In this document: piece by piece, positions 15,855 through 22,893 of the stretch
Numbering within the stretch: the first letter of the stretch is position 1
Layout of the letters: each line of letters starts with the position of its first letter
Virus record (IMG/VR): IMGVR_UViG_3300021964_000562
Coordinates: 1-23,271 of that record
From: a virus
DNA length: 23,271 nucleotides
Reading direction: 5' to 3' (one strand)
Translations under genes and position numbers: made by a program
Notes under the pieces: model-generated
What the model saw: only the letters and a program-made list of their open reading frames with translations
Told to the model about the DNA's origin: nothing
The model's database searches: none

Positions 15855-17020
15855 TGGCAACAGGACAATACAAAGTAGAAGAAGATGGTTCAATAGTAAA
15901 ACTAGGTACTATATCTAGTGGTTCTAATATTTACTCATCATCAGTAGCAGCAGAAACAGCAGCTATTAGAAAACGAGTTGAATACAATGCAGAAGTAAGA
16001 GCCATAGAAGATAAAGCAACTGAAGCTTTACGAAGAGAAAACGAAGCTTTACAGAAATCATTAAATGAATTGTCTGCAGCAGAAGCAGCAGCCCTAGATA
16101 TAATAAATAATTTTCTATCCGACATGGAAGGTAACAATATGTACAATGACACAGATGATGATGATGATGATGATTTAGGTGGTGATGATGGTGGATTTGG
16201 AGAAGAAACTCAAACTTATACACCAACAAAAGCAGATGCAGCAGCTTTATATCCTTACTATCCTTCTAATCTTTTAGATTTATTGATATCTTCTTGGACA
16301 GAAACTGGAAGTATTGACATAGCTTTAGCAACTGTAAGACAATCTGATGCTTTTGAGCAATCATTTCCAGGTATTAAAAGGGAAGATGGTTCTCTAAGAA
16401 TGACAGAAATACAATACTTAGAGCTTAAAGATGACATGAAAGACCAATTGAGAAACTACAATTTAAACCCTGATATATTTGCTGATGAAATAGTAGAAGC
16501 TATTGCAGGTGATGTAGATAAAGAAGAGTTTGCAGGAAGATTAGCTTTTGGATATAACGAGTTACTTAACAACAAAGACATTGTCAAGAGAATTTACATG
16601 GATGAATTTAATATGGATTTAACAGATGAGGCATTATTTGCTATGTTTATTAGCCCTGATATATCACAAGCAGTACTAGAAAATCAAATACTTACATCTC
16701 AAATACTTGCAGAGGCAGAGATTGCAGGTGTAGGTTTAGGTTCAGAAGTAGCTACTAAGTTTGTTAAGGGTAAGATAACACAGAGACAATCAGCAGAAAT
16801 ATTCCAAAGAGCAGAACAATTATCAGGATTAACTGGAGTTGCTGCAGGTGCAGGGTTTGACCTCACAGAAGAAGAGATTGCTACTGGTATAGCAGGTTTA
16901 GATAGCGAACAATTAAAGCTAATTAGAAGTGTAGAAGCTAGAGCAGCTTCATTATCTTCAATTCAAGCAGGTGCTGCACAAGCACGAACTGGAGAAGTAG
17001 TAGGTTTAGAAGAGGCCTAA
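15854..17020 (+). CDS. Virion-block protein: coiled coil, poly-Asp linker, conserved C-terminal domain, 388 aa
   Basis: ATG 15854 overlaps the previous stop. There are three parts: a likely coiled coil at about 33-92 (Ala/Glu/Lys/Arg-rich), a very acidic Gly/Asp linker at 98-118 with seven consecutive Asp residues, and a C-terminal domain (about 138-388). The C-terminal pattern (SSWTETGSIDIALATVRQS, FPG, MTEIQYLELKD, IAGDVDKEEFAGRL, LFAMFISPDIS, AEAEIAGVGL) matches, from memory, a domain frequent in large virion or tape-measure-region proteins of actinophages and marine phages. It is the last gene of the block; about 210 bases with a strong promoter follow before scaffold. Confidence 0.75.
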   Translation: MATGQYKVEEDGSIVKLGTISSGSNIYSSSVAAETAAIRKRVEYNAEVRAIEDKATEALRRENEALQKSLNELSAAEAAALDIINNFLSDMEGNNMYNDTDDDDDDDLGGDDGGFGEETQTYTPTKADAAALYPYYPSNLLDLLISSWTETGSIDIALATVRQSDAFEQSFPGIKREDGSLRMTEIQYLELKDDMKDQLRNYNLNPDIFADEIVEAIAGDVDKEEFAGRLAFGYNELLNNKDIVKRIYMDEFNMDLTDEALFAMFISPDISQAVLENQILTSQILAEAEIAGVGLGSEVATKFVKGKITQRQSAEIFQRAEQLSGLTGVAAGAGFDLTEEEIATGIAGLDSEQLKLIRSVEARAASLSSIQAGAAQARTGEVVGLEEA

Positions 17021-17025
17021 ACTAC

Positions 17026-17037
17026 TTGTTTAAACAG
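17026..17037. repeat. Palindrome copy 4 (one mismatch), beside a promoter
   Basis: TTGTTTAAACAG matches TTGTTTAAACAA in 11 of 12 positions. It lies six bases after the stop of the 388-aa gene and abuts the -35 region of the promoter at 17039-17065. This is where a repressor or activator of that promoter would be expected to bind. Confidence 0.7.
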
Positions 17038-17038
17038 C

Positions 17039-17065
17039 TTGCATTATAATTTTATATGATATAAT
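17039..17065 (+). promoter_or_regulatory. Promoter for the scaffold-capsid operon
   Basis: A consensus TATAAT (17060-17065) is preceded by an extended -10 TG (17057-17058). A TTGCAT -35-like hexamer lies at 17039-17044, with a 15-base spacer; reading CTTGCA gives 16. The predicted start near 17072 leaves a leader of about 160 bases before scaffold. It is the clearest promoter in the window and would let capsid genes be expressed apart from the upstream structural genes. Confidence 0.65.
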
Positions 17066-17092
17066 AACCATTGACACTCTACTAAGGTTCGG

Positions 17093-17161
17093 GTGGTTAA
17101 ACTAGACCTAGGATACGAGAACTGTCTTGATGCCTACATACAAGACATGCAAAATAAATAA
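17093..17161 (+). CDS. Possible 22-aa leader peptide
   Basis: GTG at 17093 follows AAGG (17084-17087) at 5-base spacing and opens a 22-codon ORF ending TAA, starting MVKLDLGYENCLDAYIQD. It sits inside the leader of the scaffold transcript, between promoter and scaffold. The ORF is too short to judge on composition. It could be a leader peptide coupling translation to capsid expression, or chance. No family is recognised. Confidence 0.25.
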   Translation: MVKLDLGYENCLDAYIQDMQNK

Positions 17162-17233
17162 TATGTAGCAGAACCAGTGCATGACATAAATGGCACTCGC
17201 AAAAATATTATTTATAGGAATAGGAGACAATAC

Positions 17234-17698
17234 ATGTCTGAAGAAGTAACTAACGAAACTGAGGTTCAAGCTCCTCTTGAAGACAAAGATGACAAGAACT
17301 GGAAGGCAATGCGTGAAGAGAACAAAGCTCTTCGTGATGAACTTGCAGGTTATCAAGTAAAAGAAAGAGATGAGTTGTTTAAACAAATAGGTTTAGACAG
17401 AACTAAGGGAATTGGTAAAGCAGCCGACCAAATGTTTGAAGGCGAATTGGATGCAGATGTCTTAAAGGGATTTGTAACCGAGGAATTTGGAGAAGAGGTA
17501 TTTGGGCAGCAAGACAGTTTTCGTGAGACAGTTAACGCAGGACAGGAAAGATTAGACAATCTTGCAAGTCAAGCACAAGCTGTAAATGCCAACCAAAGCG
17601 TAAAAGACCAAATAGCTGAAGCTCAACAAACAGGTCGTGTTAGAGACAGTATTGCTACAAAAATGAAAGCTCTCGAAGAGCTTGAAAAAGACAAGTAG
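17234..17698 (+). CDS. Capsid scaffolding protein
   Basis: 154 aa, highly charged and helical. It directs capsid-protein assembly into the procapsid and is then removed. ATG 17234 is preceded by AGGAG (17222-17226) with 7-base spacing; an in-frame ATG at 17177 lacks a ribosome-binding site. Residues 20-50 (DKNWKAMREENKALRDELAG) are the Lys/Glu coiled-coil segment typical of phage scaffolds just upstream of the major capsid gene. The middle is acidic and the C-terminus ends in a helix with basic residues (SIATKMKALEELEKDK), which commonly contacts capsid protein. No protease domain is present here or elsewhere in the window. The palindrome copy at 17375-17386 encodes L48-F49-K50-Q51. Confidence 0.8.
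   Translation: MSEEVTNETEVQAPLEDKDDKNWKAMREENKALRDELAGYQVKERDELFKQIGLDRTKGIGKAADQMFEGELDADVLKGFVTEEFGEEVFGQQDSFRETVNAGQERLDNLASQAQAVNANQSVKDQIAEAQQTGRVRDSIATKMKALEELEKDK
17375..17386. repeat. Palindrome copy 5 (TTGTTTAAACAA)
   Basis: Exact 12-bp inverted repeat inside the scaffold gene, about 310 bases downstream of the promoter box at 17060. It uses the in-frame codons TTG TTT AAA CAA, as at 14368-14379. With copy 4 it brackets the scaffold promoter and leader. Confidence 0.75.
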
Positions 17699-17699
17699 C

Positions 17700-17742
17700 G
17701 TTTAGGAGAATAAGCCTCCTAAACAAAAATTTAGGAGAATAA
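17700..17742 (+). promoter_or_regulatory. Two mutually exclusive hairpins over the capsid ribosome-binding site
   Basis: The 45-base scaffold-capsid gap contains two copies of TTTAGGAGAATAA (17701-17713 and 17730-17742) with CTCCTAAAC (17716-17724) between them. The middle segment can pair with the first copy (GTTTAGGAG, 17700-17708; 9 bp, 7-base loop). It can equally pair with the second copy (TTTAGGAG, 17730-17737; 8 bp, 6-base loop). The second copy is the capsid ribosome-binding site, so the second fold would hide it and the first would free it. No U-run follows, so it is not a terminator. A third copy of the 13-mer serves the next gene at 18825-18837. Confidence 0.6.
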
Positions 17743-17743
17743 A

Positions 17744-18754
17744 ATGGCAGCTATAGGCTCACCAGACCCAATCTCAGTATCTGAGATTAACAATTTTACT
17801 GGCGAACTATTCAAAGTTGGTGCTAGAAGAACACCTTTACTATCAATGGTTGGTGGTTTAACAGGTGGTAAACTTCTTAACTCTCCAGTTTTCCAAACCC
17901 AAAAAGTAGATACACCTACAGTTAACTCTTACACAGCAGTTGCTGAAGGTGGAAACCCTGCTTACTTTGGTAGAAGCAGAAGTTCTGCAATAGACTGTGT
18001 GCAAATTTGGAACCAAGGTATTAAACTTACCTACTCCGCATTAGCATCTACAGGATATTTGAACTCACAAGCTATGGAAACTGGAACAGCAGCTTTTGAA
18101 GGTTCTAACCCAGTCACAGATGAAATGGCATTTCAATTAGAAGAATTGCTCAGCAAAATCGCAAGAGAAGTTGAGTATGAGTTCTTTAATGCTACTTTCA
18201 ATGATGGAACAGATGGTAACCCAAGAGAAATGCGTGGTATCGCAGAATGGGTAGCCACAGGAAATGGTTCATCAGCTTTCGCCCACGATACAAATGGCGA
18301 TGGAAGTGGTACAGCACAAGGTCTTGACTTTGATGCAGTAGCAGAAACCCTTAAATTAATGTATGATGCAGGAGCCCCAATGGGTAACCCTGTTCTGTTC
18401 GCAAGACCAGGTTCAATCTTAGACTTGAACCAAAACCTTGTGAAGAGTGGTTCTAATCAAATGGCAGTATTGCCTAGAGATAGAAACATTGCAGGTATCA
18501 ACATTGATAGTATCATCACTCCATTTGGAAATATTGGATTAGCAGTTAACGAATATGTTCCTGCTGACCAAGCATTCATTTTGGACCTTTCATACCTAGA
18601 TGTTTGTTTCTTAAACATCCCAGGAAAAGGTGGTGTCTTCGTAGAAGATACAGATAATGATGATGCAGCCGCAGTATCAAAGCGTGTTTACATGGAAATT
18701 GGTCTTGATAAAGGACCTGCTGAGTATCACGCAGTTATCAATGGCGTAAGCTAA
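17744..18754 (+). CDS. Major capsid protein, SU10-type HK97 fold
   Basis: The 336-aa subunit forms the icosahedral or prolate shell. Family features recognised from memory of SU10-type (DUF5309) capsid proteins: an N-terminal region with PLLSMVGG (31-38) leading to the E-loop-like segment 45-80; a long spine helix MAFQLEELLSKIAREVEYEF (128-147); NPREMRGIAEWV (159-170); PRDRNIAGINIDSIITPFGN (244-263); and the closing NIPGKGGVFVEDTD and YMEIGLDKGPAEYHAVING. Its GC content and codon choice look slightly higher than those of its neighbours, as expected for a highly expressed gene. ATG 17744 follows TTTAGGAGAATAA. A terminator follows the stop codon. No protease or delta-domain is seen at the N-terminus, so maturation may not need cleavage. 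Confidence 0.9.
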   Translation: MAAIGSPDPISVSEINNFTGELFKVGARRTPLLSMVGGLTGGKLLNSPVFQTQKVDTPTVNSYTAVAEGGNPAYFGRSRSSAIDCVQIWNQGIKLTYSALASTGYLNSQAMETGTAAFEGSNPVTDEMAFQLEELLSKIAREVEYEFFNATFNDGTDGNPREMRGIAEWVATGNGSSAFAHDTNGDGSGTAQGLDFDAVAETLKLMYDAGAPMGNPVLFARPGSILDLNQNLVKSGSNQMAVLPRDRNIAGINIDSIITPFGNIGLAVNEYVPADQAFILDLSYLDVCFLNIPGKGGVFVEDTDNDDAAAVSKRVYMEIGLDKGPAEYHAVINGVS

Positions 18755-18772
18755 AGATAAAATTTGAAGATT

Positions 18773-18804
18773 AGGTGGGAAATCCACCTCCCACCTTTTC
18801 TTCT
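18773..18804 (+). terminator. Terminator after the capsid gene
   Basis: AGGTGGG (18773-18779) pairs with CCCACCT (18790-18796) over a 10-base loop and is followed by TTTCTTCTG. A shorter alternative stem GGTGG/CCACC (18774-18778/18784-18788) competes. It lies about 20 bases after the capsid stop. Partial read-through would set capsid expression above that of the downstream tail genes. Confidence 0.75.
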
Positions 18805-18837
18805 GTTAGAATAGAAAAAAAAGATTTAGGAGAATAA

Positions 18838-19191
18838 ATGCCAGTCGCAGGAAAAAGTTTATATAAAACAAAGGCTGTAACAATAGATATATCTGAAAGC
18901 ACAACAATATCTACTGCTGTAGATACAGATGGATTATTGTTATCAGGAATAATATTCCCTGCTGCAATGACAGGAACTGCAATTACTTTTCAAGTCGCAT
19001 CTACAAATACTGGAGGAACTTTTAAAGCATTAAAAGAAACTGATGGTACAGATGTAACTTATACAGTTACTGCAGACAGTCATGTGAGAATTGACCCATC
19101 AGGATGGGCAGGAGTTGGTGCAATTAAAATAGTATCAGGTTCAGCAGAAGCAGCAGATAGAGTTATAAATTTAGTATTTCATTCAGCATAA
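18838..19191 (+). CDS. Probable head decoration / small structural beta-protein, 117 aa
   Basis: The protein is rich in Thr, Ser, Ala and Val and predicted all-beta. It has the pattern common in phage decoration or head-fibre-like proteins: alternating hydrophobics, GIIFPAAMTGTAITFQVAST (residues 37-56), then a DVTYTVTADSHVRIDPSGW segment and a final VINLVF strand. It starts directly after the third copy of the capsid-type ribosome-binding module TTTAGGAGAATAA (18825-18837), implying high expression matched to capsid. Its position right after the capsid gene supports a shell-decorating role. An alternative is a small tail component. Confidence 0.65.
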   Translation: MPVAGKSLYKTKAVTIDISESTTISTAVDTDGLLLSGIIFPAAMTGTAITFQVASTNTGGTFKALKETDGTDVTYTVTADSHVRIDPSGWAGVGAIKIVSGSAEAADRVINLVFHSA

Positions 19192-19200
19192 GGAAGTAAG

Positions 19201-20142
19201 ATGAGTACAACTATAGGAAACCTAGTAGATAGGGTTTATAGAGAGTATCTTGAACCAATGGAAGACATTGTTAGTTACTCTTATTTAACTTCAGGCATAG
19301 ATGCTAACGCTACTGAGATAGTTTATGATGATAATTTATTATCAGTAGAAGAAGAAGATGCACTAGATGCAGGAACAATAATAGAAATTGGTCAAGAATT
19401 AATGTATGCAACAGCCCTTAATGCTGTTACAAATACTATTACAGTAACTAGAAGTGCTAGAGGAACTACCGCTACATCACACAGTGCAGGAGATTTAATA
19501 AAAATAAGCCCTCCATTTCCAAGAATTAATGTATTTAATGCAGTAAAAGACCAAATAGAAAATTTATATCCTACTCTTTACGCAGTAGAAGTTCAAACTA
19601 TAGCTAGTGCTGCAGGTTATGTGGCCCTAGAAGGTGCAGATGATAGTAGAATTGTTGCACCATTAGCTGCAGTTTCACAGTATCAATCACTTGCAAGTGG
19701 CAGTGAAACCACAGTTCAATTTAGAGGTGTTGCTATGGAACTTATAGATGTACCAACTTCAGTTACTGCTTCAGGAAAAGTTGTACAGTTTTCAGGAATA
19801 AACAATGGCGTTAATGTTCATGTAACTTTTAAAAAGAAATTTGGAGAAGTAGCTAACGAAGCATCTACTCTTGCAGACATAGGATTAGAAACAGAATACG
19901 AACCTATAATTATGGCAGGAGTTGCAGCACAAATGATATCAGGAAAAGATATTCCTACTTACACTGCTGATTACATTACAGAACAAATGGCTGTAAGCAA
20001 CTATCCAGTTAATTCATCTTCAAATATAAGAAATTCATTACTTCAATATCAACAAGTGTTAATTAACCAGGCTAGAAAAGATTTAAGAGCAAGATATCCT
20101 GAACCAGTTAGCGTAAACAGCGTGGTATATCCAAGTGCCTAG
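19201..20142 (+). CDS. Head-tail adaptor or tail-tube-like protein, 313 aa
   Basis: ATG 19201 follows AAGGAAG at spacing 4. The N-terminal 20 residues (IGNLVDRVYREYLEPMED) are helical. Residues 25-105 form a beta-rich domain with EIVYDDNL and TNTITVTRSARGTTATSHSA, a motif I know from phage structural proteins (SARGT...H); a similar element (VTRDVEGRHSPDISHSDGT) recurs in the 176-aa fibre protein. The C-terminal part has helices such as YEPIIMAGVAAQMISGKDIP (about 238-257) and KDLRARYPEP. The order capsid, small decoration protein, this gene, large tail protein resembles the adaptor or tubular-tail position in podoviruses. No exact family is assigned. The stop overlaps the next GTG (GTGCCTAG). 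Confidence 0.65.
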   Translation: MSTTIGNLVDRVYREYLEPMEDIVSYSYLTSGIDANATEIVYDDNLLSVEEEDALDAGTIIEIGQELMYATALNAVTNTITVTRSARGTTATSHSAGDLIKISPPFPRINVFNAVKDQIENLYPTLYAVEVQTIASAAGYVALEGADDSRIVAPLAAVSQYQSLASGSETTVQFRGVAMELIDVPTSVTASGKVVQFSGINNGVNVHVTFKKKFGEVANEASTLADIGLETEYEPIIMAGVAAQMISGKDIPTYTADYITEQMAVSNYPVNSSSNIRNSLLQYQQVLINQARKDLRARYPEPVSVNSVVYPSA

Positions 20143-22105
20143 AGTACCTACAACTAACATTATTAATAACCCAAAAAGATATGGGTATGATGTAAGAGTT
20201 GACACATTGCTTCTTAGGTCTGCTGTTGGGCCTGGAAGAGAGATGCAGATACAATCATCTGATGTACAAGAAGGTCAAATAAATGTTAAACAAAATCCTG
20301 AAGATTTTACATCTAACTTAGGTCGTATTTATTCCAGGAATAATTTTACTGGAGGACAAGGCCTGGATACTGCACACAGAGCTAATGGTACACCAAAAGA
20401 TACAACAAGATTTTGGGATAGTAAAGGTGTAGATGTGTTTCATGGAGATGATGAAACTTCTTATCATGTGCATTTGTTATATACAACTGCAGCAGAAAGC
20501 ATAAGTTTTAGTTCTGACAATAATTATATGATTAGAACTACTAATGGGAATATTTATGTAGCTGATGGTTCCACAATTTATGAAAGTACAGATAATGGAG
20601 ATACCTGGACAGCAATGACATCTACTGGATTATTGTATGACATTACAGGTATGGCAGCATTTGGAGATACATTTTATGTAACTACTGGAACTGCAGGAAC
20701 AACTAACACACAGTTTGCACACTATGAACCAGGTGGTCATGGATGGGCAGTACACAATACAGGTTTTACTGGTGGAATATTTACAGGTGTTTGGTTTGTA
20801 AAAGATAGATTAGTTGTTACAGCTAATGATGGAGATGCAGAATACTTATGGCAAGGTAACCCATTTGATGACAGTTGGGCTTCAGATTTTGCTGTAGGAG
20901 ATACATTGTTAACAGTAGAACCTACACATGAAATTACATCTGTTATAGATGCAGGTGCAGTCATACTCGCAGGAAGCACTAATCATCATGTGTATTCACT
21001 TAAAGATGAAGCAGGAACTCTTACTTTAAAAGGACAAACAGAAATACCATTTGAACAAATACATTCTATGGCTGCAGCAGAAGGCATTGTATTTTTAGGG
21101 ACACAAGAAGAAGGAAGAGAAGTAGGAAGATTTTATCGTTCTGATTTAGTTGTTGCAGATGATTTATATGTATTAGCTAATAGACAATTAATTAAAGAGT
21201 GGGTTGTAGATGGTTATGATACTTGTCCACATTCTATGTTTGTGTCAAGAGATAGTGTGTATATGGGAGTGCATGAAGGTTTAAATGAAGTTAACTTGTG
21301 GAGATATTACTTACCTACTGCAGGATTAGCTAGAGATTTACAAACAAGTGGTAATGGATTAATTATGGGCATTACACAAAGTAATGGAAAGTTTGTTATA
21401 TCTGTAGCAAGTTCTGATGTATATAGAGAAACATCTACTTACGAAAGCACAGGTTATCTTATAACTTCTGCTGCAGATTTCTTTACAGCAGAAAGTAAAC
21501 AGTTTGTTGGTGCAGAAATATCTACATTTTCTATGGAAGATAATACAAATGTAGAACTAAGATTTTCAAATACATTTGAAGATTTAGACAATCCTAATAG
21601 TACAAATTTTGGTCTTGCTATAAAACAAACAGAAGGAGTTGGTGACAGCGAAAAACAGATAAGCCCTGTTGCTAGATATATCATTGGAAAATTAATATTA
21701 AACTCAACAGATGGTGTTAATACACCTAAAGTTAAATCATTACAGTTTCGTGCTTTGGCTAGGCCTGAACTAGTAGTTGCACAAGTGCCTATAAATATAT
21801 CAGATAGAGTAGAAAGGCCTGGTAGAAAACCAATTAAAGTAAAAGGATTAGGTGATACTCTTTACAATGAGTTAAGGCAACTTGAAGGAGATGCTGTTAC
21901 TTTAGAATTATTTGACCCTGATGAAATTATTAGAGGTGTTGTAGAAAGAATTAGTTATCCTATACAAGCCAACACAGATGTAGGTTCAGTAACACATTAT
22001 GCTGTTCTAACTATTAGAGGAACTAGGCAACCAGTTGTTACTCCAGTATCAAGTTTGTTTACTTTAGGGGTAGAAACACTAGGTAAAATGAGATTTGGTG
22101 GTTAA
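20135..22105 (+). CDS. Large beta-propeller-like tail (nozzle/hub) protein, 656 aa
   Basis: The GTG start at 20135 overlaps the upstream stop by 8 bases (GTGCCTAG), with no strong Shine-Dalgarno, so translation is probably coupled. Residues 90-400 are rich in short beta strands and contain a textbook Asp-box, STDNGDTW (151-158), the turn motif of BNR/sialidase-type propeller blades; HSMAAAEGIVFLGTQEEGR and FVSRDSVYMGVHEGL look like further blades. Residues 440-560 form another beta domain (FSMEDNTNVELRFSNTF). The C-terminus (about 595-656, YNELRQLEGDAVTLELFDPD ... VTHYAVLTIRGTRQ) resembles terminal domains of phage minor tail proteins. The large size and place after the adaptor suit a tail nozzle or hub. 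Catalytic sialidase residues were not identified. Confidence 0.7.
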   Translation: MPRVPTTNIINNPKRYGYDVRVDTLLLRSAVGPGREMQIQSSDVQEGQINVKQNPEDFTSNLGRIYSRNNFTGGQGLDTAHRANGTPKDTTRFWDSKGVDVFHGDDETSYHVHLLYTTAAESISFSSDNNYMIRTTNGNIYVADGSTIYESTDNGDTWTAMTSTGLLYDITGMAAFGDTFYVTTGTAGTTNTQFAHYEPGGHGWAVHNTGFTGGIFTGVWFVKDRLVVTANDGDAEYLWQGNPFDDSWASDFAVGDTLLTVEPTHEITSVIDAGAVILAGSTNHHVYSLKDEAGTLTLKGQTEIPFEQIHSMAAAEGIVFLGTQEEGREVGRFYRSDLVVADDLYVLANRQLIKEWVVDGYDTCPHSMFVSRDSVYMGVHEGLNEVNLWRYYLPTAGLARDLQTSGNGLIMGITQSNGKFVISVASSDVYRETSTYESTGYLITSAADFFTAESKQFVGAEISTFSMEDNTNVELRFSNTFEDLDNPNSTNFGLAIKQTEGVGDSEKQISPVARYIIGKLILNSTDGVNTPKVKSLQFRALARPELVVAQVPINISDRVERPGRKPIKVKGLGDTLYNELRQLEGDAVTLELFDPDEIIRGVVERISYPIQANTDVGSVTHYAVLTIRGTRQPVVTPVSSLFTLGVETLGKMRFGG

Positions 22106-22132
22106 TATAATATGGTATCATTGTTTAAACAA
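22106..22132 (+). promoter_or_regulatory. TATAAT box with palindrome copy 6 in the leader
   Basis: TATAAT at 22106-22111 starts one base after the propeller gene. TTGTTTAAACAA at 22121-22132 follows ten bases later. If the TATAAT is used, the start would be near 22118 and the palindrome would cover the first transcribed bases and part of the AAGGAG ribosome-binding site (22131-22136). That is an operator-like position. No good -35 is seen. Confidence 0.5.
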
Positions 22133-22140
22133 GGAGATAA

Positions 22141-22671
22141 ATGACAGCTCAACAAGTTAATTACAGCAACTTTTTTGAAACTACATTAGATGGTAATGTT
22201 GGTGCATCAGATACTAACATAACATTATCTGCAGCTCCTACATCTGATGGTACTTCTGCTATATCTGCACCTTTTTATTTGGTTATAGACCCTGACAGTG
22301 CAACAAACAAAGAAGTAATATTAGTTACTGCATCTTCAGGCGTTTCTATGACAACTGTAACTAGAGATGTAGAAGGCAGACATTCACCTGATATATCACA
22401 TTCAGATGGAACTACTGTTCGTATGGCAGTTGTTGGAGAAATGTTTGAAGATTTACATGACCAATTAACATCAGGAACTTTAACTTTAACAAATAAAACA
22501 TTAACAAGCCCTGTACTAAATACAAGTGTTAGTGGTACTGCAGTACTAGATGAAGATACGATGACATCTAATAGTGCAACACAACTAGCTACACAACAAT
22601 CAATAAAAGCCTATGTAGACACACAAGTTGCTACTAAAGCAGGTATTGGTTTAATAATAGCTTTAGGATAA
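22141..22671 (+). CDS. Short tail-fibre-type protein, 176 aa
   Basis: ATG 22141 follows AAGGAG (22131-22136) at spacing 4. The N-terminal 100 residues form a beta domain with TTVTRDVEGRHSPDISHSDG (71-90), like the domain in the 313-aa protein. Residues 113-127 (LTLTNKTLTSPVLNT) and 145-162 (SATQLATQQSIKAYVDTQ) are hallmark repeats of marine phage tail fibres: trimeric-fibre strands followed by a coiled-coil joint. In most phages these lead into a long receptor-binding region. Here the protein stops soon after, at 176 aa, so the receptor-binding part is either absent or supplied by a separate downstream gene. It probably acts as a fibre adaptor. Confidence 0.75.
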   Translation: MTAQQVNYSNFFETTLDGNVGASDTNITLSAAPTSDGTSAISAPFYLVIDPDSATNKEVILVTASSGVSMTTVTRDVEGRHSPDISHSDGTTVRMAVVGEMFEDLHDQLTSGTLTLTNKTLTSPVLNTSVSGTAVLDEDTMTSNSATQLATQQSIKAYVDTQVATKAGIGLIIALG

Positions 22672-22673
22672 TT

Positions 22674-22871
22674 ATGGGTATATTATTAATGCTTAAAGAA
22701 GGTGGAAGTTTAGGAATAGACACTATTGGTAATTTGCCAATAGATGAAGACATAGATTTATTACCCGATGCAGGTGGCGTATCTCTTGCATTTAGGGAAA
22801 TAATGGAAGCACTTTCTGTTACCAACACGACAAGTTCGACTGGTCGTGCTATAGTAATGGGAAGCATATAA
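22674..22871 (+). CDS. Unknown small tail-region protein, 65 aa
   Basis: ATG 22674 begins two bases after the fibre stop, with TTAGGA about nine bases upstream. The product is acidic (LPIDEDIDLLPD, residues 21-32) with a helix AFREIMEALS and a Ser/Thr-rich end. No motif is recognised. It may be a small fibre-associated or chaperone-like protein given its position. An alternative in-frame ATG lies at 22689. Confidence 0.6.
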   Translation: MGILLMLKEGGSLGIDTIGNLPIDEDIDLLPDAGGVSLAFREIMEALSVTNTTSSTGRAIVMGSI

Positions 22872-22893
22872 AAATATATGGAGAAAAGATAAA

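Noticed and set aside
16153-16176. (GAT)n tandem repeat, considered as a phase-variable microsatellite
   Set aside because: Triplet steps keep the frame and encode an Asp linker; no sign of a switching role.
15966-16229. Minus-strand ORF rich in histidine opposite the poly-Asp segment
   Set aside because: The His run is only the GAT repeat of the 388-aa gene read in reverse; no ribosome-binding site.
17177-17233. ATG 17177 as the scaffold start
   Set aside because: No ribosome-binding site, and the added 19 residues are unlike scaffold N-termini; ATG 17234 has AGGAG.
146-22132. Palindromic repeats as a CRISPR array or transposon ends
   Set aside because: Copies are kilobases apart with no regular spacers, no target duplications and no transposase.
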